From: Deltaproteobacteria bacterium
GTDB lineage: Bacteria > Myxococcota_C > UBA6777
Length of the DNA: 64,000 bases
NCBI GenBank assembly: GCA_006226375.1
Contig: SBHC01000039.1
Coordinates: 58,301-122,300 of the forward strand
Direction: 5' to 3'
Shown: positions 25,443 through 35,158 of the stretch, in pieces
Numbering within the stretch: the first letter of the stretch is position 1
Layout: the number at the start of each line of letters is the position of its first letter
Position numbers and translations under genes: made by a program
Notes under the pieces: model-generated
What the model was told of the DNA's origin: nothing
The model's database searches: none
What the model saw: only the letters and a program-made list of their open reading frames with translations

Positions 25443-26288
25443 ATGAAGAAAGCTTTAACCATTGCAGGTTCGGACTCTGGAGGCGGAGCTGGGATTCAAG
25501 CCGATCTGAAAACCTTTTCGGCTCGCGGTGTGTTTGGGATGAGCGCGTTAACTGCACTCACTGCACAAAACACTGTGGGGGTTCAAGGTGTCTTGGAGAT
25601 TGAGCCTTCCTTTGTCGCGCAACAAATTGACTCCGTCATGACCGACATTGGCGCAGACGTTTGGAAGACAGGAATGCTGTCCAACTCTTCCATTGTTGCG
25701 ACAGTGGCCGAGCGCGCGCGGCATTACAAGATGGAGCAACTTGTCGTTGACCCGGTGATGGTGGCGAAGGGTGGGGACCCCTTGTTGAAACAAGAAGCGC
25801 GGGAGGCCTTGGTTCAAGAACTCCTGCCTCTTGCCAGGGTCATCACTCCCAATCACCACGAGGCGGAGGTCCTCACAGGTCTGACCATTCAAACCGTGGA
25901 CGACATGAAGAAAGCGGCCGAGGCGTTGCTCTCTTTGGGAGCCAAGGCTGTGGTTGTCAAAGGGGGGCATCTACCCGAACACAGCGACGCCATCGACATC
26001 TTTACCGACGGGACACAATGGGTCTCTCTTCGTGTGGCTCGCGTTCCTACCACGAACTCCCATGGCACTGGCTGCTGCTTTGCGTCGGCGTTGGCAGCCG
26101 AGATCGCCAAAGGCAACGAGCTGGCCAAGGCAGTGGCAACAGCCAAAGCTTATCTAACAGCAGCGTTGCAGCGCGCGGATCGTCTTGAGGTTGGCGCAGG
26201 CCATGGTCCTCCCGACCACTTTCTTGGTCTTTACACGGGAGACTCTTGGGAGTCTGTCCAGGTTGAAGTGAAGCAACTCCATCACTAG
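25443..26288 (+). CDS. thiD: Hydroxymethylpyrimidine/phosphomethylpyrimidine kinase
   Basis: 281 aa, normal length for ThiD, which phosphorylates HMP and HMP-P for the pyrimidine half of thiamine diphosphate. Visible hallmarks: AGSDSGGGAGIQADLKTF at the N-terminus (substrate site), GADVWKTGML, DPVMVAKGGDPLL, TPNHHEAEVLTG, VVKGGHL and the anion-hole/catalytic TNSHGTGCCFASAL near the C-terminus. It is a cytoplasmic ribokinase-family enzyme. GAGGAGA lies just before the ATG. There are no other thi genes in the window and I saw no TPP-riboswitch-like structure in the 98-bp upstream gap. It is followed 29 bp later by a small lipoprotein gene. Confidence 0.95.
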   Translation: MKKALTIAGSDSGGGAGIQADLKTFSARGVFGMSALTALTAQNTVGVQGVLEIEPSFVAQQIDSVMTDIGADVWKTGMLSNSSIVATVAERARHYKMEQLVVDPVMVAKGGDPLLKQEAREALVQELLPLARVITPNHHEAEVLTGLTIQTVDDMKKAAEALLSLGAKAVVVKGGHLPEHSDAIDIFTDGTQWVSLRVARVPTTNSHGTGCCFASALAAEIAKGNELAKAVATAKAYLTAALQRADRLEVGAGHGPPDHFLGLYTGDSWESVQVEVKQLHH

Positions 26289-26317
26289 AAACGTAGCGGA
26301 ATCATGAGGAAGAACCG

Positions 26318-26899
26318 ATGAACAAAATGATGCCAGTGCTGTTCGCCTTGCTCTTGTTGGGTTTGTCTGCTTGCAAGAAGGTTCCAGAGCCTCCTTCGAT
26401 GAAGATGGAGCTGTCGTTCAACGGAGAAAAATGGCACAGCTGCCCTGTCCGAATTGTGAGCTTGGGAAGTCGGGGATACTTTCGGATTACGTGCAAGAAG
26501 CACACGACACAAGACATGTCTTTGCTGTTCGACCAATACATCTCGAAGGCGAAGCTGTGGGAGTTGGAAAAAATCTCTGTCGGGAGTTCGTACGTGGTGG
26601 CTCCCACAGGTGTGCAAAAAGCTTTTCCCAACAAAGGCCTTGCTTCGGCGAGCTACTCTCTGTTGAGTCCAAACGCGACAAGCGGCAAGACAAAGTGCAA
26701 GCCGCTCGCTGTGAGCAAGGTCAAAAAGGTAGACGCAAAGATTGCATACATCAAAGGTGTGAAAGGGAAGTGGCCAACCTTTGGAACCTACCGCTTGGCG
26801 CTTCACAAACCGTGCGGAGTTCTTACGGTGAAGTTGTCCAAGAATCCAGGCGGTAAGACGGAGTATTACCCCTGGTCTTCGATGAACAGGCGTTGGTAA
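26318..26899 (+). CDS. Small lipoprotein of unknown function
   Basis: 193 aa with GAGGAAG before the ATG and a clear lipoprotein signal peptide (MPVLFALLLLGLSAC, lipobox LSAC). The mature part has strands such as MKMELSFNGEKWHSC and GYFRITCKKH and four Cys that could form two disulfides. I recognise no family. It is probably cotranscribed with thiD (29-bp gap), but a shared pathway is not evident. Confidence 0.75.
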   Translation: MNKMMPVLFALLLLGLSACKKVPEPPSMKMELSFNGEKWHSCPVRIVSLGSRGYFRITCKKHTTQDMSLLFDQYISKAKLWELEKISVGSSYVVAPTGVQKAFPNKGLASASYSLLSPNATSGKTKCKPLAVSKVKKVDAKIAYIKGVKGKWPTFGTYRLALHKPCGVLTVKLSKNPGGKTEYYPWSSMNRRW

Positions 26900-26929
26900 G
26901 AAGAGCCAATTGGGGGAGAGGGCGAAGGA

Positions 26930-29866
26930 TCAGGGGGGAAGGCAGAGGGCGTTGTAGGAGATCTCGATGAGCGCGCCGGCCGGTGGTACAGCGCCTTTGC
27001 CAAAGTTCACGGTGTTGTTGCTGGCGTCGTAGCTCCAGCCATTGGTCGGGTTCTTCGGAACTGTTTGGCCGTTCACCTTGACCACGATGCTGCTTGGATC
27101 TGCTGGGCGGCTGAGGAAGAATTGGGTGCGGTAGCCAAAGGTTACAGCGCCCAGGTTGCTCAGCGTGGTTCCCCAATTGCCGCTCGTGATGTGGTCGTAG
27201 ATTCCTCGCAGCGCCATCGCGACAGCGTAATAGCGACAGTTACCCCGAGACTTGCACACCGACGCGGTGTAAGGACCAATGGCGGAGACCCTGAGCTTGT
27301 CGGGGTTTCGGATGCCTTTCAGGTTGCGCAAGAAGTTGATGAAGTAGTTCACCGCTTGGGTGGAGTAGTCTGGCTCATCGGATATGTACACGACCGAGAG
27401 GGATGCGCTCTGTCGGTAGAATCCGCTGTTGCAGCCTGTTAGAGAGGGCGCTGTGAGGGCCTGGTAGGACGTCAGCAAGCCTTGCTCCCGACCCGAGCCA
27501 CGAGTTCCTACACGGACGTTGGTTTGCAGTCGGGTTACAACGTTGGGGGTGGTGTTCGTGACAAACTTGGGAGTTCCTCGCAGGCAACCGTTGTTACGAG
27601 CATCTGTTGTGATGACGCCAATGTGGTAGTCCACCTGAAGGGTCGAAGCCCACTTAATGAAGGAGTTAAGGTTGTTGGCCAAGTTGTTTTGATCGTTGCC
27701 CATCGAGCAGGAGTCGTCGATATCGAACAGAATGTCGATTTGGGGCTGCTTAAGCTGGCGGAAGACATCCTTTTGCGCGTCAGTGTTGACGCCTTCGCCC
27801 CGTAATGTCGCAACAATCGGTGATTGGCCTTGCGCGGTGTTGTGGATCTCCAGCGTTCCAAGATCCGGACCCAGGTCGCGAGCTACATACGAGAGCTTGA
27901 CCGAGAGCGATTGGCCAAACGCCACTGCTTTCGGGAGGTTGGGCGCGGATTTGATCACAAACTCTTGCTGCTTTTTGTTGGTGTTGGCGCCAAACGCGAG
28001 CTTGTTGATGGTGACGCTGGCCTGGCAAACGTTAAAGATCTCCAGCGGTTGTTGACCGGAGCTACAGCCGACTTTGACAGCTCCAAAGTCCAGCGGGTCA
28101 GGCAATGCCTCCAGGCAGAGGTTGCCTCCCAGGCCCACGAGCTTGACAGTGATGGGTTTTCCACGACTGTCGTTGGATTGCAAGGTCATCGTGCCGTTGA
28201 ACGTCCCAGCGCTGGCCGGGGTGAACGCGACCGTTACGCTGAACTTCGAGCCTGACGGGATAATTTGACCTTGGGCAGGAAGTTTTGTCGTCACAGAGTA
28301 AACGTTGCTGGGATTCGGATTGATCGTGGCTCCTGTGAGGTAGCAGTCGCCGTAGCCGCTGTTGGTCAGCTCCACCGGAAGCTGGCGGGACTTTCCAAGA
28401 CCCAGGAAGCCAAACTGAATAATGGTAGGAGCGGGTGTAATCTCGCAAGCGTTCGCCGACGCGAGGGCAGAGGTCAATGCGACTTCTATCTTCGGCTGGT
28501 CCGGGTCGTCCGACTCCAGAATCAATGCGCCTTTGTCAGCGGTCGCATCTTGGGGAGTGAACTTCACCATGAAGTCGAGCTTTTGACCCGGTGACAACGC
28601 TTGCGCAGCAGGGGGTGGCAGGAAGAAGGAAAACTCCTTGCTCAATCCTGCCGAGAACGTCGCTCCTTTAAAGATACAAGGGCGGTTTCCATTGTTGATG
28701 AGGGTGACTTGTTTCTTGTCAGCGCGGGTGAAGTGAAGCTGCTTCGGTGCAGCGACCATGTTGCAGCCTTGACCCTTACCTTCCAACTCTACCTTCACTT
28801 CGGGGGAGTCAGGGTCGTTGTTGGCAATCTTCACCGTTCCCGAGTCATCTTTGGTGTCGCTGGAGTTGTACTCGACTTCAATGTCTGCGGACTTGCCCGG
28901 CTCTAAAATCAATGGGAAGGTTGGCAACGAAGGGATATCGAAGTCAGCGCTGGTTCCGGCGCCCAACGTAATCCCTGACACTTCCAGGTCGGCCGTTCCT
29001 TTGTTGGTAATCTTAAAGGTCTTGGCCCCTCGGGTTCCCACGGAGGTCTTGTCGAACACAAGTTTAATCGGTGTGACTTCAATATCAGGCGCTGCAAGTT
29101 GACCGACCAGACGCACGGGGTAACGGGCAGTCGTTTCGGTGTTGTTGCGGAGAATCAAGACCGCATCCGCCGCTGTCTTGGTGGGTGTGTAGCTCACCTC
29201 AATCTCCAGGGAGCGAGCTGGAGCGATGTCTACAGGATAGGCCAGGTTGGTCTTAACCTTAAACTCTTTCTCTGCGTCTTTCTCGAAGGTTGTGCTGAAC
29301 AATTGGAGCGGGGCAGAGCCTTTGTTGATAATCTTTAACTTGAGAGTCTTGGTTTCTCCGGGTTTCACGAAGCCAAAGTCCAACGGGCTGGGTTCTGCCG
29401 AGATATCAGCCGACAGCTCCGCAGACTTCAGATCCACACGATACACACCTTCCTTGTCGGTGTTCTTCGCGTTGCTCACAGTCTTGATATAGCCCTTGGC
29501 AATGCCCGCACGTTTGGGCTCATACCGAACTTGCCAGCGCTCACTTTTTCCAGGTTCTATCTCAAGGGGAAAGTCCTTTTGGGTGAGCAGGCGGAAGGGG
29601 TTGCCCGCGGTTTCGTTCACGATGGTGACTTCCTGCAAGATAAGGACTCCACGTCCTGTGTTCTTGAGGACCACCTCACGGGTCAGGTTTTGTCCGATGG
29701 GTACAGCTTCGTATACCATCGCCTTGGGAATCGACTGGATCTCTGCTTCCAGTGAAACCCCTGCATTTTCCTGACAGTTGCAACCACCCAACATCGACAC
29801 CAGGGCCATATTGACCACCAGGCATGTCATTCCTAGAAACTTAAATACTCCGTGCTGCTTGCGCAT
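26930..29866 (-). CDS. Lipoprotein with tandem ASH (choice-of-anchor D) repeats and vWA-like domain
   Basis: 978 aa from ATG 29866 (GGAG six bases upstream; a GTG ten codons earlier is less supported). A lipoprotein signal (CLVVNMALVSMLGGC) starts it. About seven Ig-like repeats of roughly 100 residues follow, each with the pattern LDFG-V-G-x-K-x-L-x-I-x-N-x-G-x-A-x-L and PG-x-S-x-x-x-x-V-x-Y/F, typical of ASPM-SPD2-Hydin repeats in Myxococcota surface proteins. From about residue 705 a vWA-like domain begins (DILFDIDDSCSMGNDQNN, resembling a MIDAS loop), with FTTDARNNGC, YISDEPDYS and a C-terminal beta segment. The likely role is a cell-surface binding or scaffold protein; the ligand is unknown. 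It is convergent with the small lipoprotein gene. Confidence 0.85.
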   Translation of the reverse strand: MRKQHGVFKFLGMTCLVVNMALVSMLGGCNCQENAGVSLEAEIQSIPKAMVYEAVPIGQNLTREVVLKNTGRGVLILQEVTIVNETAGNPFRLLTQKDFPLEIEPGKSERWQVRYEPKRAGIAKGYIKTVSNAKNTDKEGVYRVDLKSAELSADISAEPSPLDFGFVKPGETKTLKLKIINKGSAPLQLFSTTFEKDAEKEFKVKTNLAYPVDIAPARSLEIEVSYTPTKTAADAVLILRNNTETTARYPVRLVGQLAAPDIEVTPIKLVFDKTSVGTRGAKTFKITNKGTADLEVSGITLGAGTSADFDIPSLPTFPLILEPGKSADIEVEYNSSDTKDDSGTVKIANNDPDSPEVKVELEGKGQGCNMVAAPKQLHFTRADKKQVTLINNGNRPCIFKGATFSAGLSKEFSFFLPPPAAQALSPGQKLDFMVKFTPQDATADKGALILESDDPDQPKIEVALTSALASANACEITPAPTIIQFGFLGLGKSRQLPVELTNSGYGDCYLTGATINPNPSNVYSVTTKLPAQGQIIPSGSKFSVTVAFTPASAGTFNGTMTLQSNDSRGKPITVKLVGLGGNLCLEALPDPLDFGAVKVGCSSGQQPLEIFNVCQASVTINKLAFGANTNKKQQEFVIKSAPNLPKAVAFGQSLSVKLSYVARDLGPDLGTLEIHNTAQGQSPIVATLRGEGVNTDAQKDVFRQLKQPQIDILFDIDDSCSMGNDQNNLANNLNSFIKWASTLQVDYHIGVITTDARNNGCLRGTPKFVTNTTPNVVTRLQTNVRVGTRGSGREQGLLTSYQALTAPSLTGCNSGFYRQSASLSVVYISDEPDYSTQAVNYFINFLRNLKGIRNPDKLRVSAIGPYTASVCKSRGNCRYYAVAMALRGIYDHITSGNWGTTLSNLGAVTFGYRTQFFLSRPADPSSIVVKVNGQTVPKNPTNGWSYDASNNTVNFGKGAVPPAGALIEISYNALCLPP

Positions 29867-30242
29867 ACCGCTCTCCACAAGATGCTTTTTCTTCACAGAT
29901 TTTACTTTCGTTGTTGAATCTAACTCTCACAACTCTACGACATTTCAAATGATTATGCAAAACCTGCTTGTGCAAGGTTGGCGATGCCTCGTCTTGTTTG
30001 AGTCTTGTTCGCTTTCTCTCCTGTTGAACCTTGCCTCCACTCTGCCCACAAGATGCCCGACTTTTCCATCGATTGGCTCTTTCTTGGCTCGCCAAAAGAA
30101 CTTTCATCCCCTGGGTTTTTTTCTCTTGACATTTGTATCTCTATTTATAGTTTAGCCAAGTCTAATTTAGATAGCTCTATTTTGATTAGCTCTAGTTAAT
30201 CTCTGCGACGAGATGAAACGATAGAGGAAAAGGTTAACGGTC
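29867..30242. other. Divergent intergenic region
   Basis: About 376 bp between divergent genes, so it should carry promoters for both. On the plus side TTGACA (30126) is followed by AT-rich sequence. TAGCTCTA occurs twice close together (about 30173 and 30188), a possible operator for the TonB receptor. No gene is seen. Confidence 0.45.
30126..30153 (+). promoter_or_regulatory. Candidate promoter of the TonB receptor operon
   Basis: Exact -35 TTGACA at 30126-30131, then a 16-bp spacer and TAGTTT at 30148-30153 as a poor -10 (TATAGT two bases earlier would leave only 14 bp). It lies about 90 bp before the receptor start. Plausible, not more. Confidence 0.35.
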
Positions 30243-32513
30243 ATGTCATGGTGTATGAGATGGATTCTTGGGGTGTTGATTGTTGTGGCTGGGTTTGGAT
30301 TGGAGAAGCAGGCATGGGCAGGTGGTGAGCACGGTCCGAACGATGGGCATGGTCACAAGAAGGCATCGAAAGAGAAGAAGCACAGCGTTCCGTCGAACAA
30401 AAAGTCGAAGGGAAAGACATCTGGAAAGCAAGCGGAGAAAGACGACGGGATGGATTTGGGGGAAGAGGAAGATCCTCACGATGTCGATCCTGTGGTGGTG
30501 ACAGGGACCCGAACCAAGCGGCGGGTGAGTGACACACCAGTCAAAACAGAAGTTGTGTCGGCCAAGCGCATTCAGGCGAAAGGGGCGCGCAACCTCATCG
30601 AGGCGTTGGCGTTTGAACCAGGCGTCCGGTTGGACAACCAGTGCAGCGTTTGCAACACCACAGGTTTGCGTTTGTCGGGTTTGCCTGGACGTTATTTGCT
30701 GGTGATGGTGGATGGTCTTCCTGTGTACTCTTCGTTGGGCCTGACGTATGGGTTGCTTCAAATCGACACGATGGACATCAAGCAAATTGAGATCGTAAAG
30801 GGCGCAAACTCCGTGCTTTATGGGACGGATGCGATCAGCGGTGTCGTGAATATCATCACGCGCCTTCCGAAGAAGGGTGGCGAGGGCTCTGCAAGTTTTG
30901 AATACGGTAGCTTTGGCTCGCTTCGGTTGGCCGGTCACGCTGGGTTCCGCAAAGGCCCATTTTCCATGGGAACAACGGTTTCCTACACAGCCCATGACCG
31001 CGTTGACCGGGACGGTGACCAAGTTAGCGAGTTTACTGGTTTCAAACGTTTTAATGCATCGATGGTGATGAGATACCAGTTCTCGACCAACACCAACTTG
31101 CTTGTGAGAGGTTCTTTTTTGCAGGAAAACCGACAGGGTGGGGCGTCGTCTGGGTCTATACTGGAAATCCTCAGCGACTTCAACCCCGACGCAGATCCCA
31201 CTACAGGTGGAACCTTTGGGCGACGTGGCTTAAGTGAAACCATCTTCACCACGAGGTTTGGTGGTGGTCTGCGTCTGGAGCACAAAGCCGGGAAGTGGGT
31301 CAATCTGGTGACCAGTCTCACCGCTCTCAACCACAAGCAAGACTCTGACTACGAAGGCGACATCTACGTGGGTGACCAGACCATGTTCTTTGTGCAACAA
31401 GCCGTGCAGGTGAACATCCTGAACAAGGCGTTGCTGCAAACGGGCATCACCTATCGCTACGAAGGCTTGGTAGAGAACCGGGCTTTGTCGGAGTACCAGT
31501 ATCATTTGCCCGGCGTATACGCACAAATTGAGTGGCTCGCTGTGCGTTGGTTGGAACTGGTGGGTGGGTTTCGTTACGATTATCACAACACATTTGGGCA
31601 TGTGCCTACGCCGCGTCTTGCCTTCAAAATTGCGCCGCTCAAGGGGCTGACGTTTCGTGGCGTGTGGGGGACTGGCTTTCGCGCACCTTCTACCTTTTAC
31701 GAGTACGCGCACGGCGCAAGACCGCAAGGGTACAAGCTGGTGAATGACGCAAAGAGCCCTGAGCGGTCGATGTCGGCGAATGTGAGCGTGACTTACACTC
31801 CTGGAAGTTGGCTTTCTTTGACATTGGAAGGGGCGTGGAATCGAATCCAGGACCCCATTACCTTTGAGGTGTCGGAGAAGTCGGAGGGGCAGCTTCGTGT
31901 GGGTGATGTCCGAGTCTTTAACTCCGAAGGCGAGCTGCAGGTGTTTTCGTTGGAGGCGCAAGTGCAAAGCAATCCGCTGCCCTGGTTGCAACTGTCGGCG
32001 GGATATGGCTTCTACGAATACATCAACCAGGACGTGTTGGTGTCGGCGGCTCCACGTCATCACATCACCTTTGGGTTTGACCTGCGAATTCCCAAGGTGA
32101 ACACCCGGATCAGCCTGACCGGTGAGGTCTTTCTTCCCATGGATCTGACGAGTGTATACGGAGAGGGCTACAACATACAGGGCAAAGCGTCGTTGGAGCG
32201 TTGGTTGAATCCGGCCAATGCGAACACCAACAGCTCCAAGCTTGCGATGTCTCCAACGTACGGCTTGATTAACATTCGGATCGAGCAGGACTTGGCGTCG
32301 TTGTTGAAGTTTGCGAAGATCAAAGCGCCAGCCAACGTGTCGTTGTACTTTGGTATCGACAACCTGCTTGACTTTCATCAGAATGACGTGGAAGGCCCCA
32401 TCTTTTTTCCCAAAGGTGCAGACGGAACACCTGGCCCTGCCAACATTGTGTACATTTGGGGGCCGATGCGAGGACGGTTTGTTTACGCTGGAATCAAAGT
32501 CACAACCATGTGA
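30243..32513 (+). CDS. TonB-dependent outer-membrane receptor
   Basis: 756 aa. A signal peptide (MRWILGVLIVVAGFGLEKQAWA) is followed by an unusual His/Lys-rich stretch (GGEHGPNDGHGHKK) of about 50 residues. Then comes the plug domain (about 80-200: VVVTGTRTKRRVSDTPV, QIEIVKGANSVLYGTDAISGVVNIIT) and a long beta-barrel ending MRGRFVYAGIKVTTM. The family imports siderophores, heme, cobalamin or metals with energy from TonB-ExbBD, none of which is in the window. The His-rich segment hints at metal binding (inference). The plug carries CSVC, which could form a disulfide or bind metal. It is followed after 10 bp by a thioredoxin-like lipoprotein gene, so the two form an operon. Confidence 0.92.
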   Translation: MSWCMRWILGVLIVVAGFGLEKQAWAGGEHGPNDGHGHKKASKEKKHSVPSNKKSKGKTSGKQAEKDDGMDLGEEEDPHDVDPVVVTGTRTKRRVSDTPVKTEVVSAKRIQAKGARNLIEALAFEPGVRLDNQCSVCNTTGLRLSGLPGRYLLVMVDGLPVYSSLGLTYGLLQIDTMDIKQIEIVKGANSVLYGTDAISGVVNIITRLPKKGGEGSASFEYGSFGSLRLAGHAGFRKGPFSMGTTVSYTAHDRVDRDGDQVSEFTGFKRFNASMVMRYQFSTNTNLLVRGSFLQENRQGGASSGSILEILSDFNPDADPTTGGTFGRRGLSETIFTTRFGGGLRLEHKAGKWVNLVTSLTALNHKQDSDYEGDIYVGDQTMFFVQQAVQVNILNKALLQTGITYRYEGLVENRALSEYQYHLPGVYAQIEWLAVRWLELVGGFRYDYHNTFGHVPTPRLAFKIAPLKGLTFRGVWGTGFRAPSTFYEYAHGARPQGYKLVNDAKSPERSMSANVSVTYTPGSWLSLTLEGAWNRIQDPITFEVSEKSEGQLRVGDVRVFNSEGELQVFSLEAQVQSNPLPWLQLSAGYGFYEYINQDVLVSAAPRHHITFGFDLRIPKVNTRISLTGEVFLPMDLTSVYGEGYNIQGKASLERWLNPANANTNSSKLAMSPTYGLINIRIEQDLASLLKFAKIKAPANVSLYFGIDNLLDFHQNDVEGPIFFPKGADGTPGPANIVYIWGPMRGRFVYAGIKVTTM

Positions 32514-32523
32514 GGGTGGAACA

Positions 32524-33057
32524 ATGAAGCTGCCCTTGTTGGCCATCGTGGGGTGGGTTGTTTTTGGGAGTTTTGGGTTGATGGGATGCGCCTCGACCTC
32601 TCCCGCAAAGGCAAAGGCTACGGCCTCAACCTCCATTCCCTCGACATCTGCTCGGATTCAACACTTGAAGGTCGAGCAGCGGATGAACCTGCCGGGTTTG
32701 TGCTCGGAGAAGCCGCTTCGTCGTCGACAGCTTGTGATGTTTGCGAGCCAGTATTGTAGGCATTGTCATCGGATGTTGGATGTGTTGCAGAAGCACAAGG
32801 CTCGGTTCAAAGCATGGCGAGTGGCCCCTGTTGTGCTTTGGACGGACTTGCCCAACTGCATCAAAGCCCGGATGGCTGGAGCCCATTATCCAATGTGGGC
32901 GTTTGGTCGCCCGTCGGTGTTGGAGCAACAGGCCTGGGCTGTGGAGGCTACACCTGTGATGTATCTCTTGGACTGGAACCGGCCCATTCTACGGATCGAT
33001 GGAGCGATCTCAGAGCAACAATTACTCGCCGCGATTCGCAAGGCGATTCAGGGGTAA
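32524..33057 (+). CDS. Thioredoxin-fold lipoprotein
   Basis: 177 aa starting at ATG 32524, directly after GGTGGAACA; an open frame extends upstream through the receptor gene but is not used. The lipoprotein signal is MKLPLLAIVGWVVFGSFGLMGC (lipobox LMGC). The thioredoxin fold shows the redox motif CRHC in FASQYCRHCHRML and the cis-Pro segment EATPVMYLLD about 90 residues later, followed by a final strand-helix. It should work as a periplasmic or outer-membrane-attached thiol-disulfide protein. Pairing with the TonB receptor, whose plug contains a CSVC pair, suggests it keeps the receptor or its cargo in the right redox state; this is inference. Confidence 0.82.
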   Translation: MKLPLLAIVGWVVFGSFGLMGCASTSPAKAKATASTSIPSTSARIQHLKVEQRMNLPGLCSEKPLRRRQLVMFASQYCRHCHRMLDVLQKHKARFKAWRVAPVVLWTDLPNCIKARMAGAHYPMWAFGRPSVLEQQAWAVEATPVMYLLDWNRPILRIDGAISEQQLLAAIRKAIQG

Positions 33058-33094
33058 GTGTTCTGGGGAGATGGGGTTGTGGGGTGTGGGAGGT

Positions 33095-34927
33095 TTACCA
33101 GCGGATACGCGGGGTGGGTTGCCACAGGAAGATGGAGCGACGGGGCTGAAGGAGCAGGCGCATCCGGTGCAGTTGAGGCATCGCGACGCCCATGATGGTT
33201 TGCAGCAACTTCTGGTATGCGTACGGCAGGCGTTGGGGCTGACCGGCTGATGAGACAGATTGCAGTCGCTCAAAGAAGCTCATGGGTCGTGGGTAGGTCA
33301 CAACGGAAGCCTTGCCCGGCTTCAAGTTGGTTCGTTTGTGGGCGAGGAGCAAAGCGTCCTGCAAGCCACCCAACCGGTCGATCAACTTGGCTTGTTTGGC
33401 CTGGCGACCTGTCCACACCTGACCTCCAGCGTATTGGAGAAGCTGCTTCTGGGTCATCTTTCGGCCCTTGGCTGCTTTCTTGGTGAAGGTGTCATAGACG
33501 CGGTCGAGCATCTTCTTCAAGGTCGCGCGCTCGGTGTCGGAGAACTTCGAGAACTGCGAGAAGATACCCGAGTGTTTTCCGCGCGAGACGGTTTGGACGT
33601 TGACGCCGAGCTTGTTCATGGTTTGTTTCATCACAAGCTTGCCACCAAACACACCGATGGAGCCGGTGATGGTTGTGGGCTGTGCAAGGAGTACGTCAGC
33701 ACCCATCGCGATGTAGTAACCCCCCGAAGCAGCGACGTTCCCCATTGATACAAACAAGGGGACGCGTTTTTTCAGCCGCTCCAGACGCTTCCAGATGATG
33801 TCGCTGGCGAGAGCGTCACCGCCGGGGCTGTTCACCCGAAGGACTACGGCACGAAGGTTCTTGAGCTTGCTCACCTTGTTGATGGTCTTGACCATCGAGT
33901 CGGACCAGATCTCACTCTCCGAGTTCCCCCAACCGGCACTGGGGCTTCCATAGTAGATTGGGCCTTGCGCATAAATGACCGCAATCTTTGGTTTGTTGGG
34001 GTCGATCTTCTTTTTCTTTGACTCCATCAACATGGAGAACAACGAGAAGATGCTGGTGGGAGCTTGCCTTTTGCTTTTTCCATAGTTTGTGACCACTCGA
34101 AGGGGGCGGGTTGGCACCTCTTTCTTCACCAACTTGCGCAAACCTGTGTGGGATAGCACATGGTCAACAAGGTGGAACTTCTTCGCGGTGACTCCGCTGT
34201 GAAGGCCCTGGTCGATGGCTGCTTTGACTTCGTCTTGGGTCATGGCACGGGGAGCTTTTCCTGAGGTTACGCGACGGCGAGCTGCGATGGTTTCCACCAT
34301 GTAGCCGTACATGTCACCGACCAGGCGGTTGAGCTGCTTGCGCGCGGCGTCCGACATCTTCTCCCGCATGAAAGGCTCGGGTGCTGTCTTGAACGCGCCG
34401 ATGGTGACAAAGTCGCCTTCCAGACCCAGGCGGCCCAGGAGGTTCTTGTAGTACAGCGACTCAATCCGAACGCCGGGGAGATACAACATCCCACCGGGAA
34501 CAATGGAGACCGATTGGCAGCCCAAAGCCACCATGTAGTCGGTGGTGCTGGAGGTTTCGAGAAGGGCGTAGGTTCGCTTCCCTGCGCTGGAGAGTTGCTG
34601 AATGGCTTGGGAGATGCCAACCGCTTTGGCCATACCAACCCCCAGCCCGCTGATCCGAAAGAGAACAGCCTTGACGCTGGCATCGTTTTCGATCTTGCGG
34701 AGCTTTTGGACCAAGGACTTGTACGACTGCTTTTGCTCGAACAAGGAGAACTCAGGGCTTACATCAGGGTAGCCCCCGCGCAAGGTGAGTTCGACGATCT
34801 TAAACGTTTTGGGCTTGGTTTTTTTCTTGGTGAGACCCCAAAAGGACTGGGCGTGTGCAGGGGTCCAGGCGGATGCCAGGAAACAGGCCAGAAGGAGTGG
34901 CCCAACAAAGCGGAAGCGTCGGTGCAT
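33095..34927 (-). CDS. sppA: Signal peptide peptidase SppA, 67-kDa type
   Basis: 610 aa with a signal peptide (RFVGPLLLACFLASAWTPAHA). Two S49 (ClpP-like) halves are present, as in E. coli SppA: the N-terminal half supplies the general-base lysine Lys180 in IGAFKTAPEPF and the C-terminal half the nucleophile Ser401 in GNVAASGGYYIAMGAD. Other hallmarks are LRVNSPGGDALASD and TGSIGVFGGK. The enzyme degrades signal peptides left in the membrane after secretion; the large form makes a tetrameric periplasmic bowl. Unusually, the N-terminus reads as a cleavable signal peptide rather than a retained anchor. It is convergent with the thioredoxin lipoprotein gene (37-bp gap), no operon partner. Confidence 0.92.
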   Translation of the reverse strand: MHRRFRFVGPLLLACFLASAWTPAHAQSFWGLTKKKTKPKTFKIVELTLRGGYPDVSPEFSLFEQKQSYKSLVQKLRKIENDASVKAVLFRISGLGVGMAKAVGISQAIQQLSSAGKRTYALLETSSTTDYMVALGCQSVSIVPGGMLYLPGVRIESLYYKNLLGRLGLEGDFVTIGAFKTAPEPFMREKMSDAARKQLNRLVGDMYGYMVETIAARRRVTSGKAPRAMTQDEVKAAIDQGLHSGVTAKKFHLVDHVLSHTGLRKLVKKEVPTRPLRVVTNYGKSKRQAPTSIFSLFSMLMESKKKKIDPNKPKIAVIYAQGPIYYGSPSAGWGNSESEIWSDSMVKTINKVSKLKNLRAVVLRVNSPGGDALASDIIWKRLERLKKRVPLFVSMGNVAASGGYYIAMGADVLLAQPTTITGSIGVFGGKLVMKQTMNKLGVNVQTVSRGKHSGIFSQFSKFSDTERATLKKMLDRVYDTFTKKAAKGRKMTQKQLLQYAGGQVWTGRQAKQAKLIDRLGGLQDALLLAHKRTNLKPGKASVVTYPRPMSFFERLQSVSSAGQPQRLPYAYQKLLQTIMGVAMPQLHRMRLLLQPRRSIFLWQPTPRIRW

Positions 34928-35158
34928 GCGGATTCTCCGTCGTCTTGTGGTGAAAGGACTCCGTGAAGAGTCAAAGGGTGAGGGTTCGCCTTGTGGTTAC
35001 GATCTCATCCTACTACGATTTCTCTAAGTGTGGGGAGGTCCCACATCTCTTGGGGAGCCCACAAGAAAGTTGGTCTGTATGGTTGGCTTGTCAATGCTTG
35101 GAACCAAAGAGGGGGGATTGCTTTTCTTGCGGATGCGACTGTGTGAGGTCCTCGTCTC

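Noticed and set aside
32311..32523. Upstream extension of the thioredoxin-like gene
   Set aside because: It lies within the TonB receptor gene; the lipoprotein signal peptide begins exactly at ATG 32524.
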